Shown: piece after piece, positions 1 through 8,249 of the stretch
How the letters are laid out: every line of letters begins with the position of its first letter
Position numbering within the stretch: position 1 is the first letter of the stretch
From: an uncultured Bacteroidales bacterium
Lineage (GTDB): Bacteria > Bacteroidota > Bacteroidia > Bacteroidales > UBA932
Length of the DNA stretch: 18,461 nucleotides
NCBI GenBank assembly: GCA_905236955.1
Contig: CAJOQW010000058.1
Location: 1-18,461, forward strand
Reading direction: 5' to 3'
Position numbers and translations under genes: made by a program
The notes under the pieces: generated by a model
Seen by the model: only the letters and a program-made list of their open reading frames with translations
What the model was told of the DNA's origin: nothing
The model's database searches: none

Positions 1-120
1 CCCTCTAGCTCAAACTAGCTCAAACTTAACCGACCTCAAGTCGAACTAGCAATGAACCCTTTTCGGATTATGAGTTTCAGCTAGTTTCAGTTGAAATTAG
101 TTAAAGTTGAACTTTAGTCA
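1..120. repeat. Degenerate 10-bp repeats with inverted copies
   Basis: This stretch lies downstream of mnmE and carries no gene. The unit CTAGCTCAAA occurs twice in tandem at 5-14 and 15-24. A related unit in inverse orientation, AGTTTCAGCT/AGTTTCAGTT, lies at 73-82 and 83-92, so the two blocks form an imperfect inverted repeat; they differ mainly by G-to-C changes. A short perfect dyad, TAAAGTT-G-AACTTTA, follows at 102-116. The composition is AT-rich and unlike the flanking genes. It could be a decayed intergenic repeat family, or a weak structured 3' end for mnmE transcripts. No clear T-tract terminator is present. The left part is cut by the window edge. Confidence 0.55.
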
Positions 121-140
121 GAAAGTCGTAACTAATTGAT

Positions 141-1634
141 TCACTTGCCGATGCAGAACTTGGAAAAAATGTTGTCAAGCAAGTCGTCGGTCGTAACGGC
201 CCCGAAGATGGTACCGAGTTCGTAGATAGCATTACGCAGGTCCTGCGCCACGAGATCGGTGGGGGAGTGCCGCTCCAGGCCTGCCGAGACCTGACGGAGA
301 TCGTCGAGGGCGCGTTCCAGCGCTTCATAATGCCTGAGGTTCGTCACGAGGGTGGCATCGCCCAAGTCGGAAGGGCCGTCGCCGCACGCGGAAACCAGTT
401 TCGAACGCAGTGTGTCCAGACCTTCCCCCGTCTTGGCCGATATGTCCAGGATCGAAATTCCTTCCGGGACAGGGATGCCCTTGGAGGAGAGATAATCCGA
501 TATCTTTTCAGCCAGCCTGGAGGGATCGAGGTCATAAGTGCCGAATGCAGGATATTTCAGCTGTAAGACGTTATAAGACCTGTCCACCGTCGGGAACTCT
601 TCCGGAGCGATGGCATCATACGAGTCGACCTTGTTCCTTACGAGGATAAGGGTCTTGTCCGGGCTGATCCTTGCGACGATCGCAGCGCAGGCCTTGCTGA
701 CCTCTTTGAAGGGCACGGCCCCATCCAGGACACCTATCACTATCCCGGCCTTCGCCATGCTCGAATAAGAGCGCTCTATGCCGATTTTCTCGACATGGTC
801 CGAACTCTCGCGGATGCCGGCGGTGTCGATGAAGCGGAAAAGCATGCCGTCAAGGTTCAGGACCTCCTCGACTGTGTCCCTGGTGGTTCCGGGAATATCC
901 GAGACAATGGCTCTTTCCTCGCCCAGAAGGGCGTTGAGCAGGGTACTTTTTCCGGCGTTCACTGCGCCGACGATAGCCACGGGGATGCCGTTCTTGATAG
1001 CGTTGCCGCTGCGGAAGGAATCCACCAGTTTCCCTATACGTGCCGTCGCGGAATCGAGCAGATTCTGCAGCTGGCTCCTGTTTGCGAACTCCAATTCCTC
1101 TTCGCTGAAGTCCAGTTCGAGTTCCATCAAGACCGCCAGTTCGACGAGCTTTTCCCTGAGCTCCTTAAGCTCGCCGGAATAGCCGCCGCGGAGCTGGTTG
1201 AGGGCAACCTTGTGGGAAGCGGCGGATTCGGAAGCGATGAGGTCGGCGACCGCCTCGGCCTGGGCAAGGTCCATCTTGCCGGCCGCGAAAGCCCTGCGGG
1301 TGAACTCTCCCGCCCCGGCCATCCTGCCCCCAGCCTTTATCAGAAGCTGGAGAATCCTGGCAACTATATAACGGGAGGAATGGCAGCTGATCTCCACGGA
1401 GTCCTCGCCCGTATATGAGTGCGGGGCCCGGAAGATAGCTGCTATGACATCGTCCAAATCCTTGATTGTCCCATATTTGAGGGTATAACCTTCGGAAGAC
1501 ATGGCCGCTCCGGTCTTGAAGTCTATTACGGTATCGGCAAGCTTGAGGGCGTCCGGACCGCTGATGCGGATAACGGAAATGGCTCCGCTTCCAACGGAAG
1601 TGGCGGGTGCGATGATGGTATCTTGATAATTCAT
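141..1634 (-). CDS. mnmE: tRNA modification GTPase MnmE (TrmE)
   Basis: MnmE works with MnmG in the cytoplasm to install the (carboxymethyl)aminomethyl group on wobble uridine 34 of certain tRNAs, using tetrahydrofolate. The 497-residue product has the TrmE N-terminal folate-binding domain (about 1-120), a helical domain, and an inserted G domain. The G domain shows P-loop GAVNAGKST (223-231), DIPGTTRD (246-253), DTAG (270-273), NKVD (334-337) and SAK (399-401). It ends in the diagnostic CIGK, whose Cys is needed for modification. The family is usually about 450-470 residues. The excess here lies between NKVD and SAK, where about 62 residues separate the motifs, roughly twice the usual distance. 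The ATG is fixed by a full-strength Shine-Dalgarno sequence. It diverges from pncB across 68 bp. Confidence 0.97.
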   Translation of the reverse strand: MNYQDTIIAPATSVGSGAISVIRISGPDALKLADTVIDFKTGAAMSSEGYTLKYGTIKDLDDVIAAIFRAPHSYTGEDSVEISCHSSRYIVARILQLLIKAGGRMAGAGEFTRRAFAAGKMDLAQAEAVADLIASESAASHKVALNQLRGGYSGELKELREKLVELAVLMELELDFSEEELEFANRSQLQNLLDSATARIGKLVDSFRSGNAIKNGIPVAIVGAVNAGKSTLLNALLGEERAIVSDIPGTTRDTVEEVLNLDGMLFRFIDTAGIRESSDHVEKIGIERSYSSMAKAGIVIGVLDGAVPFKEVSKACAAIVARISPDKTLILVRNKVDSYDAIAPEEFPTVDRSYNVLQLKYPAFGTYDLDPSRLAEKISDYLSSKGIPVPEGISILDISAKTGEGLDTLRSKLVSACGDGPSDLGDATLVTNLRHYEALERALDDLRQVSAGLERHSPTDLVAQDLRNAIYELGTIFGAVTTDDLLDNIFSKFCIGK

Positions 1635-1640
1635 TTATGT

Positions 1641-1648
1641 ACCTCCTT
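1641..1648 (-). promoter_or_regulatory. Strong Shine-Dalgarno sequence of mnmE
   Basis: On the minus strand AAGGAGGT sits 6 bases before the mnmE ATG, a perfect match to the 16S anti-SD. The other genes in this window have no comparable site; mgsA has only a weak AAGGA. This is notable because Bacteroidota rarely use SD-led initiation. It settles the mnmE start. Confidence 0.8.
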
Positions 1649-1654
1649 ATGGAG

Positions 1655-1662
1655 CCAAGATA
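1655..1662 (-). promoter_or_regulatory. Possible mnmE -7 element
   Basis: The minus-strand sequence TATCTTGG matches the Bacteroidota -7 consensus TAnnTTTG at all but one specified position and lies 21 bases upstream of the mnmE start codon. It would give a leader of about 16 nt that contains the SD. The match is imperfect and no clear -33 TTTG was seen. Confidence 0.4.
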
Positions 1663-1674
1663 ACAAAAAAACCC

Positions 1675-1682
1675 TATATTTG
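1675..1682 (+). promoter_or_regulatory. pncB -7 element
   Basis: TATATTTG is a perfect TAnnTTTG match, 20 bases upstream of the pncB ATG, predicting a leader of roughly 16 nt. The -33 region would fall over the mnmE Shine-Dalgarno sequence and is not well conserved. No SD precedes pncB. Confidence 0.65.
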
Positions 1683-1702
1683 GAAGTTTTAAACCGCAGA
1701 TT

Positions 1703-2887
1703 ATGATTCTCAGCATTCTGGACACCGACCTCTACAAGTTCTCCACATCCAACGCTTACTTCCAACTTTATCCCCTTGCCGAGGGAACCTTCAAGTTCAA
1801 CGACCGCGCCGGCGAAGTCTATGACGAAGCATTTCTGTCAGCACTTAAGGAAGAATTCGCCAATCTGGGCCGTCTTGCCCTTACGGACGAAGAATACTTG
1901 TATGCGGTCTCCCGCATAAAGTACATTCCCCACAATTATTGGGAATGGCTGCGCGGTTTCCGTTTCAGGCCCGACCGCATCGGGGCATGGCTTGACGAAG
2001 AAGGCCACCTCCAGATTGAAGTCACCGACTTCCTCTACCGGGTAACACTCTATGAAGTCCCCATCCTCGCCATAGTGGCCGAACTCCGCAACCGTGCGTA
2101 CGGAGCCCGGATGAATGTGGAGACTGCGCTTAAAATACTCGACCGGAAGCTCGTGATAGCAAACGATAATGCCTTGTCTTTCAGTGAATTCGGTACAAGA
2201 AGAAGGTTTTCTTCGGTACTGCACGACAGCATAGTGGCCGAACTTAAGGAAAAGTGCCCGAAATATTGCGCCGGCACATCCAACGTCTATTTCGCCATGA
2301 AATACGACATGACTCCGATAGGCACTTTCCCCCATGAATGGGTAATGTTCCACAGCGGGGTCTTCGGCTACAAGAGGGCCAACTATCTATCCCTGGAAGA
2401 CTGGATACAAGTCTATGACGGAGCCCTTGGCACTGCACTCATAGATACCTTCACCACGAAGAGTTTCCTCCGCACCCTCACCATGAAGCAGGCCAAGCTT
2501 CTGGATGGTTTCCGTCAGGATTCAGGGGACGAGAGGGAAGTGGGGGACGCCATCATTGCCCGCCTCCAGGAATTCGGGATCGATCCCATGACCAAGGTGA
2601 TAGTCTTCTCCAACGCCCTGGATTTCCCCCGTTACAAGGCCATCATGGACTATTTCCGCGGAAGGGTGAAGGTGAGTGCCGGCATCGGGACCAACATAAC
2701 CTGCGACCCCGGAATAGAAGGCTACAAGCCCGCGAATATCGTAATGAAACTGTCCCGTTGCCGCATGAGCAACAAGGACCCGTGGGAGAAAGTCATCAAG
2801 ATATCGGACGATGCCGGCAAACACATGGGCGACGGCAGGGAGTTCGATATAGCGACGTACGAACTCCATCTGGACGGGAGGGACTGA
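1703..2887 (+). CDS. pncB: Nicotinate phosphoribosyltransferase
   Basis: It converts nicotinate, PRPP and ATP to nicotinate mononucleotide, the entry step of the Preiss-Handler NAD salvage route in the cytoplasm. The 394-residue length is normal for bacterial PncB. Visible family motifs are DTDLYK near the N-terminus (7-12), SEFGTRRRFS (161-170), GTFPHEW (207-213) with the His (H211) that is phosphorylated in the family, FRQDSGD (270-276) and GIGTN (327-331). The ATG follows a consensus -7 box directly, so the start is well supported. It is transcribed alone, divergently from mnmE, and ends 20 bp from the convergent aldehyde dehydrogenase stop. No transport or deamidase gene accompanies it. 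Confidence 0.96.
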   Translation: MILSILDTDLYKFSTSNAYFQLYPLAEGTFKFNDRAGEVYDEAFLSALKEEFANLGRLALTDEEYLYAVSRIKYIPHNYWEWLRGFRFRPDRIGAWLDEEGHLQIEVTDFLYRVTLYEVPILAIVAELRNRAYGARMNVETALKILDRKLVIANDNALSFSEFGTRRRFSSVLHDSIVAELKEKCPKYCAGTSNVYFAMKYDMTPIGTFPHEWVMFHSGVFGYKRANYLSLEDWIQVYDGALGTALIDTFTTKSFLRTLTMKQAKLLDGFRQDSGDEREVGDAIIARLQEFGIDPMTKVIVFSNALDFPRYKAIMDYFRGRVKVSAGIGTNITCDPGIEGYKPANIVMKLSRCRMSNKDPWEKVIKISDDAGKHMGDGREFDIATYELHLDGRD

Positions 2888-2907
2888 GCCCCCCCATAGA
2901 TTTGCGA

Positions 2908-4287
2908 TTACATCATTTTCTTCACGATGCGGAACAACCTGTATGGCATATAACGGAACTTGAGGTCGATCCATGTCGGAGATGACAGGACAGACCTCTC
3001 ATGCGAGAAGGAGAGGAAACTCCGTTTGCCGTGATAACTGCCCATCCCCGAATTGCCGACTCCGCCGAAGGGCATCCTGTTGTTGGCGACGTGCATTATG
3101 GTGTCGTTTATGCATGCCCCGCCTGAAGAGGTGCTCCCAATAATGTCCCAGGCATCTTCCTTTTTCCCGAAATAGTAGAACGCTAGGGGTTTCTCACGGG
3201 ATGTGACGAAATCGACCACCTCGCGCCTATCCCTGAATGTCATAATGGGGAATATCGGCCCGAATATCTCATCTGTCATGACGGGGGAGTCCGGTGCGAC
3301 ATTGTCCAGCAGGGTCGGTTCGATCCAGCGTATCTCCCTGTTACAGCGGCCCCCGGCAATTACATCTCCGTCGGAAAGGTATCCGACCAACCTGTCGAAA
3401 GCATCATCCCGGACGATGTGTACATAATGGCTGCTGTCTTTCGTACCACCTTCGTACAGCCTTCCCAATTCTTCGCGGAACGCCTTAATGAACGGTCCCT
3501 TGATGTCTTCATGAAGGAAAAGGTAGTCCGGGGCGATGCAGGTCTGCCCTCCGTTCAGGCATTTCCCCCAGACGATACGCCTGGCCGCGATATCGATGTC
3601 GGCATCCCTGTCCACTATGCATGGGCTTTTGCCGCCGAGTTCCAACACCATCGGAGTGACGTATTTTGCCTGCGCCGCCATCAGGACTTTCGCCAGGGAG
3701 GGACTGCCGGTGAAGAAGACAAGGTCGAACCTTCGGGAAAACAGGAGTGAATTCACTTCGCGATTACCCTGGACAACCGCGACGAGTCCTTCAGGGAATG
3801 TATCCGCGACGAACTTCCCGAGGACGGCTGAAACTTCGGGCACATATGGGGACGGCTTGAGGATGGCCGTACATCCGGCCGCAAGCGCTCCCATCAGGGG
3901 GCTGAGCAGAAGTTGGACCGGATAGTTCCACGGGGACACTATCAAGGTACATCCGAGGGGTTCCCTTACGATATGACCCGACGACGGCAAGACAGATAGG
4001 GAAGAGGACACCCGGCGCCTGCGTGTCCAGCTTCGGATATGCCTCAGGGCATCCTCGATCTCGCCGTAGATGAGCCCTATTTCAGTCATATAGGCCTCTT
4101 CGTAAGATTTGTGAAGATCATGCCACAGGGCGTCGCAAAGCGGCTTCTCCCATTTTGAAAGCCCTTTCTTGAATCGGGACAACATTTCCCGGCGGAATCC
4201 GATGTCAAGTGTCCGGCCGCTCTTGAAAAAGGCTTTCTGGGCGGCGATGAGGTCGTCTATGCGCACCTCGGATGTGTTTTCAACCAT
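2908..4287 (-). CDS. ALDH3-type aldehyde dehydrogenase
   Basis: This is an NAD(P)+-dependent aldehyde dehydrogenase that oxidises an aldehyde to the acid. At 459 residues it has the short N-terminus typical of class 3 (ALDH3/coniferyl-aldehyde-type) enzymes rather than the roughly 490 residues of classes 1/2. Visible motifs are SPWNYP (118-123), FTGS (192-195), LELGGKSP with general base E216, GGQTC with nucleophile C250, EIFGP (340-344) and the C-terminal PFGGVGNSGMG (406-416). The C-terminus is basic with a hydrophobic stretch. The ATG lies 3 bases after the stop of the DUF1593 gene, so it is probably translationally coupled and last in the pectinase operon. The substrate cannot be read from sequence. 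No step of standard galacturonate catabolism needs an ALDH3, so detoxification of reactive aldehydes is the safer guess. Confidence 0.92.
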   Translation of the reverse strand: MVENTSEVRIDDLIAAQKAFFKSGRTLDIGFRREMLSRFKKGLSKWEKPLCDALWHDLHKSYEEAYMTEIGLIYGEIEDALRHIRSWTRRRRVSSSLSVLPSSGHIVREPLGCTLIVSPWNYPVQLLLSPLMGALAAGCTAILKPSPYVPEVSAVLGKFVADTFPEGLVAVVQGNREVNSLLFSRRFDLVFFTGSPSLAKVLMAAQAKYVTPMVLELGGKSPCIVDRDADIDIAARRIVWGKCLNGGQTCIAPDYLFLHEDIKGPFIKAFREELGRLYEGGTKDSSHYVHIVRDDAFDRLVGYLSDGDVIAGGRCNREIRWIEPTLLDNVAPDSPVMTDEIFGPIFPIMTFRDRREVVDFVTSREKPLAFYYFGKKEDAWDIIGSTSSGGACINDTIMHVANNRMPFGGVGNSGMGSYHGKRSFLSFSHERSVLSSPTWIDLKFRYMPYRLFRIVKKMM

Positions 4288-4290
4288 GAT

Positions 4291-5766
4291 TCATTCAACA
4301 GTCAGGACAGTCCTGGCATACCGGGTAAGAGCCGGAGAGCCGTTGTCTGTAACCTCACAGATCAAATGTATCGTCGTACCTGAAGGCGCCTCTCCGGGAA
4401 CGGTAACACGGGCTTCTGCCATGCCGGCGTCCGATATCGATACCATAACGGGGCAAGTGCCGGCCTCGCGATACTGCCACCAGCGGATATCAAGGGCATC
4501 CTTGTCCCGGTCTTTCGCAGAGATGCCCACGGGGACTGTTTCGCCGGGCTTGACGGCCTGTTCGAACGGGGTCACCAGGCGTACGGAGGGTTCATGGTTG
4601 GCTTCCCTGGGCGGGAGGACGGTCCACGACATCCTGGCCGCGAAATCGTTCTGGAAGGCCCTGGACCAGCGCGTCATGGGCCGGAAATATTCCTCCACCT
4701 GCTCCGGCGTGGAGGGGATGCTCCCGCTGAGTGTCAGGCGACCCCATGTATTCCTGCTGAAAATACGGCCCTCAGGATACGTCCAGGCGGAATCGGGAAC
4801 CGGGTCCAGCCAGGTATTCTCCCTGACGCGGACATACCGGCCGCCCCAGCTGCCCCAATCCGGATGGTCGGGACAATTCATCCCGGTCGGAATCACATAC
4901 ATGTATGAAGGGGAGTCCCCCTCGGAACGGAAATCCCCCTCAACGGCAGGGAAGGCCCCGGGACGGGGCTGCGAACTGACATTCGAGGGATTGAACCATT
5001 CTCCTTCCAGGCAGGCCCTGTAAGTGGCGCCCAGGGGTCCGACCCCGAGGATGTTCTTCTTCATCCATTCGCTCTCGAACCATGGCCAGTTCTCTTTGGG
5101 CTGGGCTGAATGCCAGCGGTATGCTATGGCCTCGAACTGGTCGCTGACGATGGTAAGGATGCCGTACCTGCCCCAGTGCGGGCGGATATAGTTCTGATAG
5201 CTTGAATCTTGCTCCCAGATATTGTAGAGACGCAGTTTCGAAGCCACTTCCTGCATCCTTTCGGGATGCTCTTCCTCTATGGTACGGAGAGCCCTGGCGA
5301 GGGTGTTGGTCCCTCCCCAAGCCTGAACCCATACGGGACGCGGATCGCTGCTGTCGAGCAATACTTCCACAATCCGGGTGGAGCCGGGAGTGACCTGTTC
5401 CATCTCACCCTCGGCATCGACGTTCCCGAGGAAACTGCGTGAACGGAGGAATTCCGGGGAAGGATAGCGTTTGTCATGCTTCACCAAGTTTGGATAAACC
5501 TGGGCGTAAGCGCCCATCACCTTGGACATCCAGTCGTCACCGGCCCAGTTGTGGCCACGCCAGTGGTACTGGGAACTGCTGGTGATGATCGCTTCCACAT
5601 CCCATTCGTTGCAGTAGAGCAGGAACCGGACAAGCGAACACTCGTCGTCCACTTCTCCGTCCGTGGTGGCTATGACCCGGGGGCGCTCCTGGACACCGCC
5701 GGACTTTTTCCCGCATGCGCAGACCGCAGCCGCGCACACGAGCAGCATGATGAAAATCCTTCTCAT
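4291..5766 (-). CDS. DUF1593 / Sde182-like lipoprotein (nucleoside hydrolase-like fold)
   Basis: The 491-residue protein starts with a lipoprotein signal (hydrophobic 4-16, lipobox VCAC with Cys18, then GKK), so it is likely anchored to the outer membrane or periplasmic face. Residues from about 30 to 280 match what I recall of DUF1593, the nucleoside-hydrolase-like domain of the cellulose-binding protein Sde182. TTDGEVDDE (34-42) resembles the Asp cluster that binds calcium in nucleoside hydrolases (D36, D40, D41). A C-terminal beta-sandwich follows from about 395 to 491. True nucleoside hydrolysis is not established for this family; a role on plant polysaccharide is inferred from its partners. 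The ATG overlaps the pectin methylesterase stop by four bases (ATGA), indicating coupling. Confidence 0.88.
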   Translation of the reverse strand: MRRIFIMLLVCAAAVCACGKKSGGVQERPRVIATTDGEVDDECSLVRFLLYCNEWDVEAIITSSSQYHWRGHNWAGDDWMSKVMGAYAQVYPNLVKHDKRYPSPEFLRSRSFLGNVDAEGEMEQVTPGSTRIVEVLLDSSDPRPVWVQAWGGTNTLARALRTIEEEHPERMQEVASKLRLYNIWEQDSSYQNYIRPHWGRYGILTIVSDQFEAIAYRWHSAQPKENWPWFESEWMKKNILGVGPLGATYRACLEGEWFNPSNVSSQPRPGAFPAVEGDFRSEGDSPSYMYVIPTGMNCPDHPDWGSWGGRYVRVRENTWLDPVPDSAWTYPEGRIFSRNTWGRLTLSGSIPSTPEQVEEYFRPMTRWSRAFQNDFAARMSWTVLPPREANHEPSVRLVTPFEQAVKPGETVPVGISAKDRDKDALDIRWWQYREAGTCPVMVSISDAGMAEARVTVPGEAPSGTTIHLICEVTDNGSPALTRYARTVLTVE

Positions 5767-6812
5767 GGCAGCCAGGTTTCCTTGGGTTTGCCGAAGACGT
5801 TCTTCAGGGTGACTTTCCTGGCTTTCTTCTTCGGGAGTTCATGCGTCCAGGCGGCTCTGCCGGAACGGTCGGCACCCTTGCCCGTACATTTGTATTCGTA
5901 GAAGCGGGCCGTCTTCTCCCTGGCCGGGTCTCCCCAGTTGTTCCAGCCCTGCGGATTCAGGTCGGCATCCAGTTCGCACTCCTTCCAGAGGACATAGGCG
6001 TGATTCCTCCAGGGACGTCCAAGCCATTGCCCGGTAAGCCCTTCGGCGGTGGTGACCCGGCATTTGTTGAAGATATACCCATAGGGATGGTCCGCAGGAG
6101 TGGATGCGGCGGTGAAATAGCCCCTCAAGATAAGATGGACGTGGCATTTCTCGAACCAGACGGTGGCCGGGCCGAACATGAAGTCGACAGCCCCCTCGAT
6201 ATAGCAATTCTCGAAGTACTCCCGTCCGTCGTTGTTACCTGTGAACAAGGTATCCTGGAAGCCCTTGATGCTGCAGTTGCGGAAGGTCACCCGGTCGCCT
6301 TCGATATGGAGGGCGACGGCCTGTCCGACGCCGGCAGCATTCCTGTGGTCCGATTTCCAGTTGGGATTGTGATAGGTCATCGCATCATTGATGATGGTGA
6401 AGTTCTCGCAGATGAAATCGGGTGCATCCACCTTCATGGTCCAGCTGTAGAACGTACCTATGGTCCCGCCCCTTCCAAGTTCGCTGGGAAGATTCGCATG
6501 GTCGTGCCATATTATTATGGTCTCGTCCCGGTCTTCGCCTATTAGGCTCACCTCGGTCTTGTAGGCCGGGATGAGGAGTTTCTCTTCATATACGCCTTTC
6601 TTGACGTAAACCCACGCACGTCCTTCGGGCTTGTAGTCCCTCAGGGAAAAGATAGCCTGCTGTATTGTCGTGAACTGGCCGCTGCCGTCCTTGGCGACTA
6701 TCACCGCCCCTTCAGGTATGGGTGCGGAAGCCGCGAAAGCGACGGCGCCGCCCCTGGCGAACCCAAGGAACAGCGCCGCTGCAGCCAGAATATGGATCAA
6801 ATGCCTTTCCAT
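5763..6812 (-). CDS. Secreted pectin methylesterase (CE8)
   Basis: It removes methyl esters from homogalacturonan, releasing methanol and free carboxyls. The 349-residue protein has an N-terminal signal peptide (hydrophobic about 7-28, ending near AFAAS) and no lipobox Cys, so it is probably periplasmic or secreted. CE8 hallmarks are present: GQFTTIQQAI (45-54), GQAVAL (163-168), GFQDTLF (184-190) with Q186 and acid/base D187, GAVDFMFG (207-214) with nucleophile D210, and WLGRPW (263-268) with R266 and W268. The conserved catalytic residues are intact. It sits 9 bp downstream of the GH28 gene and overlaps the next gene by 4 bp, so the three enzymes are probably made from one mRNA. De-esterification here would feed the polygalacturonase. 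Confidence 0.95.
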   Translation of the reverse strand: MERHLIHILAAAALFLGFARGGAVAFAASAPIPEGAVIVAKDGSGQFTTIQQAIFSLRDYKPEGRAWVYVKKGVYEEKLLIPAYKTEVSLIGEDRDETIIIWHDHANLPSELGRGGTIGTFYSWTMKVDAPDFICENFTIINDAMTYHNPNWKSDHRNAAGVGQAVALHIEGDRVTFRNCSIKGFQDTLFTGNNDGREYFENCYIEGAVDFMFGPATVWFEKCHVHLILRGYFTAASTPADHPYGYIFNKCRVTTAEGLTGQWLGRPWRNHAYVLWKECELDADLNPQGWNNWGDPAREKTARFYEYKCTGKGADRSGRAAWTHELPKKKARKVTLKNVFGKPKETWLP

Positions 6813-6821
6813 ATCCGTATG

Positions 6822-8222
6822 TTATTCTGATTTCGCTGCCGGATTCCAGGTATAGGGCTGGCCGTTGACCTTGACCTTGTCGAAGACCACGTTCTCAGCG
6901 CTTACGATATGGCAGAGTTCAGGTTCGGTAACGCCATTGATGTCGCAGTTGCGGAGCGTTACGTTGCGCACCCCGATGGAGCCGTCGCCCGTGCCGTCGA
7001 TATGAACGGCATAGCGGCTCTTCTTGCTGGTGACGTTCTCGATGGTTATATCACTGAAATCGAGCGGGAAAGGCCCTGTCGGAGTACGACCGTAACGGAG
7101 TTCGATGCCGAGGATGGCAAGGTCGCATTCGCCTACGGTGATATTGCGCACGTTTATGTTCTTGACGGTGCCGCCCCTTTGGGGATTGGACTTGATGCGG
7201 ATGATCCTCTGGAGATGGGGGGAGTTCATCTCGCAGTTCTCCACCCAAAGATTCCTGAAGCCGCCGCTTATCTCGCTTCCGATCGCTACGCCGGCGTGGC
7301 CGTCACGCATGACGCAGTTGCGGACGATGATGTTGCTGGAGGGGATGCCGATGCGCCTTCCGTCCGCATCGCGGCCGGACTTGATGGCTATGCAGTCGTC
7401 ACCGGTATCGAACACGCAGCCCTCGAAGAGGACGTCAGTGCAGGACTCGGGATCGCACCCGTCGTTGTTGCCCATGTGGCTGTCCATGGTCACGCGGCGG
7501 AGCGTGACATTGGTGCAGAGCACGGGATGGATGTCCCAGAAGGGGGAGCGATGGATGGTGATATCCTCGAGAAGGACATTCTTGCAGTCCATGAAGTTGA
7601 TTGTCTGGGGACGTGCGGGAAGTTCCCGTGTAAGATAACGTTCCCCGACGGATTTTTCTTCGGCACACCACTGGTGTACGAGATTGTGACCGTTGACGGC
7701 CTTGCCCTCCTCGTCCCTGTATCCGCGGGTGAGGGGGCCGAACCAGTTGTCGCGGCTGGCCTGTCCGTCGAGTATGCCCTTGCCGGTGACAGCGATGTTC
7801 TCGCAGTCCGCCGCATAGATCAAAGGCTGCACATTATAGCATTCGATCCCTTCCCAATGCGTGTGGACTATGTCGAAAAGATTCACATCCGTGGTGAAAA
7901 GCAGCGTCGCCCCGTCCTCGAGATGGAGGTTCACATTGGACTGGAGACGGATGGGACCGGTTTTCCATGTGCCGGTGGGAACTACCACACGGCCGCCGCC
8001 ATTCTCGGTGCATTCCTTGATGGCAGCATGGATAGCCGCCGTGTACAAGGTATCAGTACCGTTGTAATAATCGGTAATCACATAATCCTTGTCGGCGAAC
8101 ACCGGGTCGGAGATTCTTGCGAGGACTTTGTCCATTTCCTTCCACGGACTCTTGGAGCAGGCCGTGCATGCCAGGAGGGCGGCGAAGGAAAGCATGATGA
8201 GCTTTGGGATCAAACGTTTCAT
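6822..8222 (-). CDS. GH28 polygalacturonase, lipoprotein
   Basis: This parallel beta-helix glycosidase hydrolyses alpha-1,4 galacturonan, probably in exo mode given its resemblance to Bacteroides-type enzymes. With the start at 8222 it has 466 residues and a good lipoprotein signal (basic MKR, hydrophobic core, LLACTAC with Cys19 or Cys22). An in-frame ATG eight codons upstream (8246) would spoil the signal and leave almost no leader after the predicted -7 box, so I prefer 8222. GH28 motifs are complete: NNDGCDPES (252-260), GDDCIAIKSG (274-283), GHAGVAIGSE (308-317) and RIKSN (342-346), supplying the three Asp, the His and the Arg/Lys of the active site. It is first gene of the pectinase operon and diverges from the deoxyribosyltransferase-like gene. 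Confidence 0.95.
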   Translation of the reverse strand: MKRLIPKLIMLSFAALLACTACSKSPWKEMDKVLARISDPVFADKDYVITDYYNGTDTLYTAAIHAAIKECTENGGGRVVVPTGTWKTGPIRLQSNVNLHLEDGATLLFTTDVNLFDIVHTHWEGIECYNVQPLIYAADCENIAVTGKGILDGQASRDNWFGPLTRGYRDEEGKAVNGHNLVHQWCAEEKSVGERYLTRELPARPQTINFMDCKNVLLEDITIHRSPFWDIHPVLCTNVTLRRVTMDSHMGNNDGCDPESCTDVLFEGCVFDTGDDCIAIKSGRDADGRRIGIPSSNIIVRNCVMRDGHAGVAIGSEISGGFRNLWVENCEMNSPHLQRIIRIKSNPQRGGTVKNINVRNITVGECDLAILGIELRYGRTPTGPFPLDFSDITIENVTSKKSRYAVHIDGTGDGSIGVRNVTLRNCDINGVTEPELCHIVSAENVVFDKVKVNGQPYTWNPAAKSE

Positions 8223-8249
8223 AGGATGTATAATTAAATGAGTCATTTA

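Noticed and set aside
2888..2907. Possible terminator between pncB and the aldehyde dehydrogenase gene
   Set aside because: Only 20 bp with a C run and no stem with a T-tract.
6909..8237. Long open frame of 442 codons antisense to the GH28 gene
   Set aside because: The opposite strand encodes a complete GH28 enzyme with all active-site motifs. The antisense product is Val/Asp/Ala-rich with no recognisable domain, so it is a codon-bias shadow.
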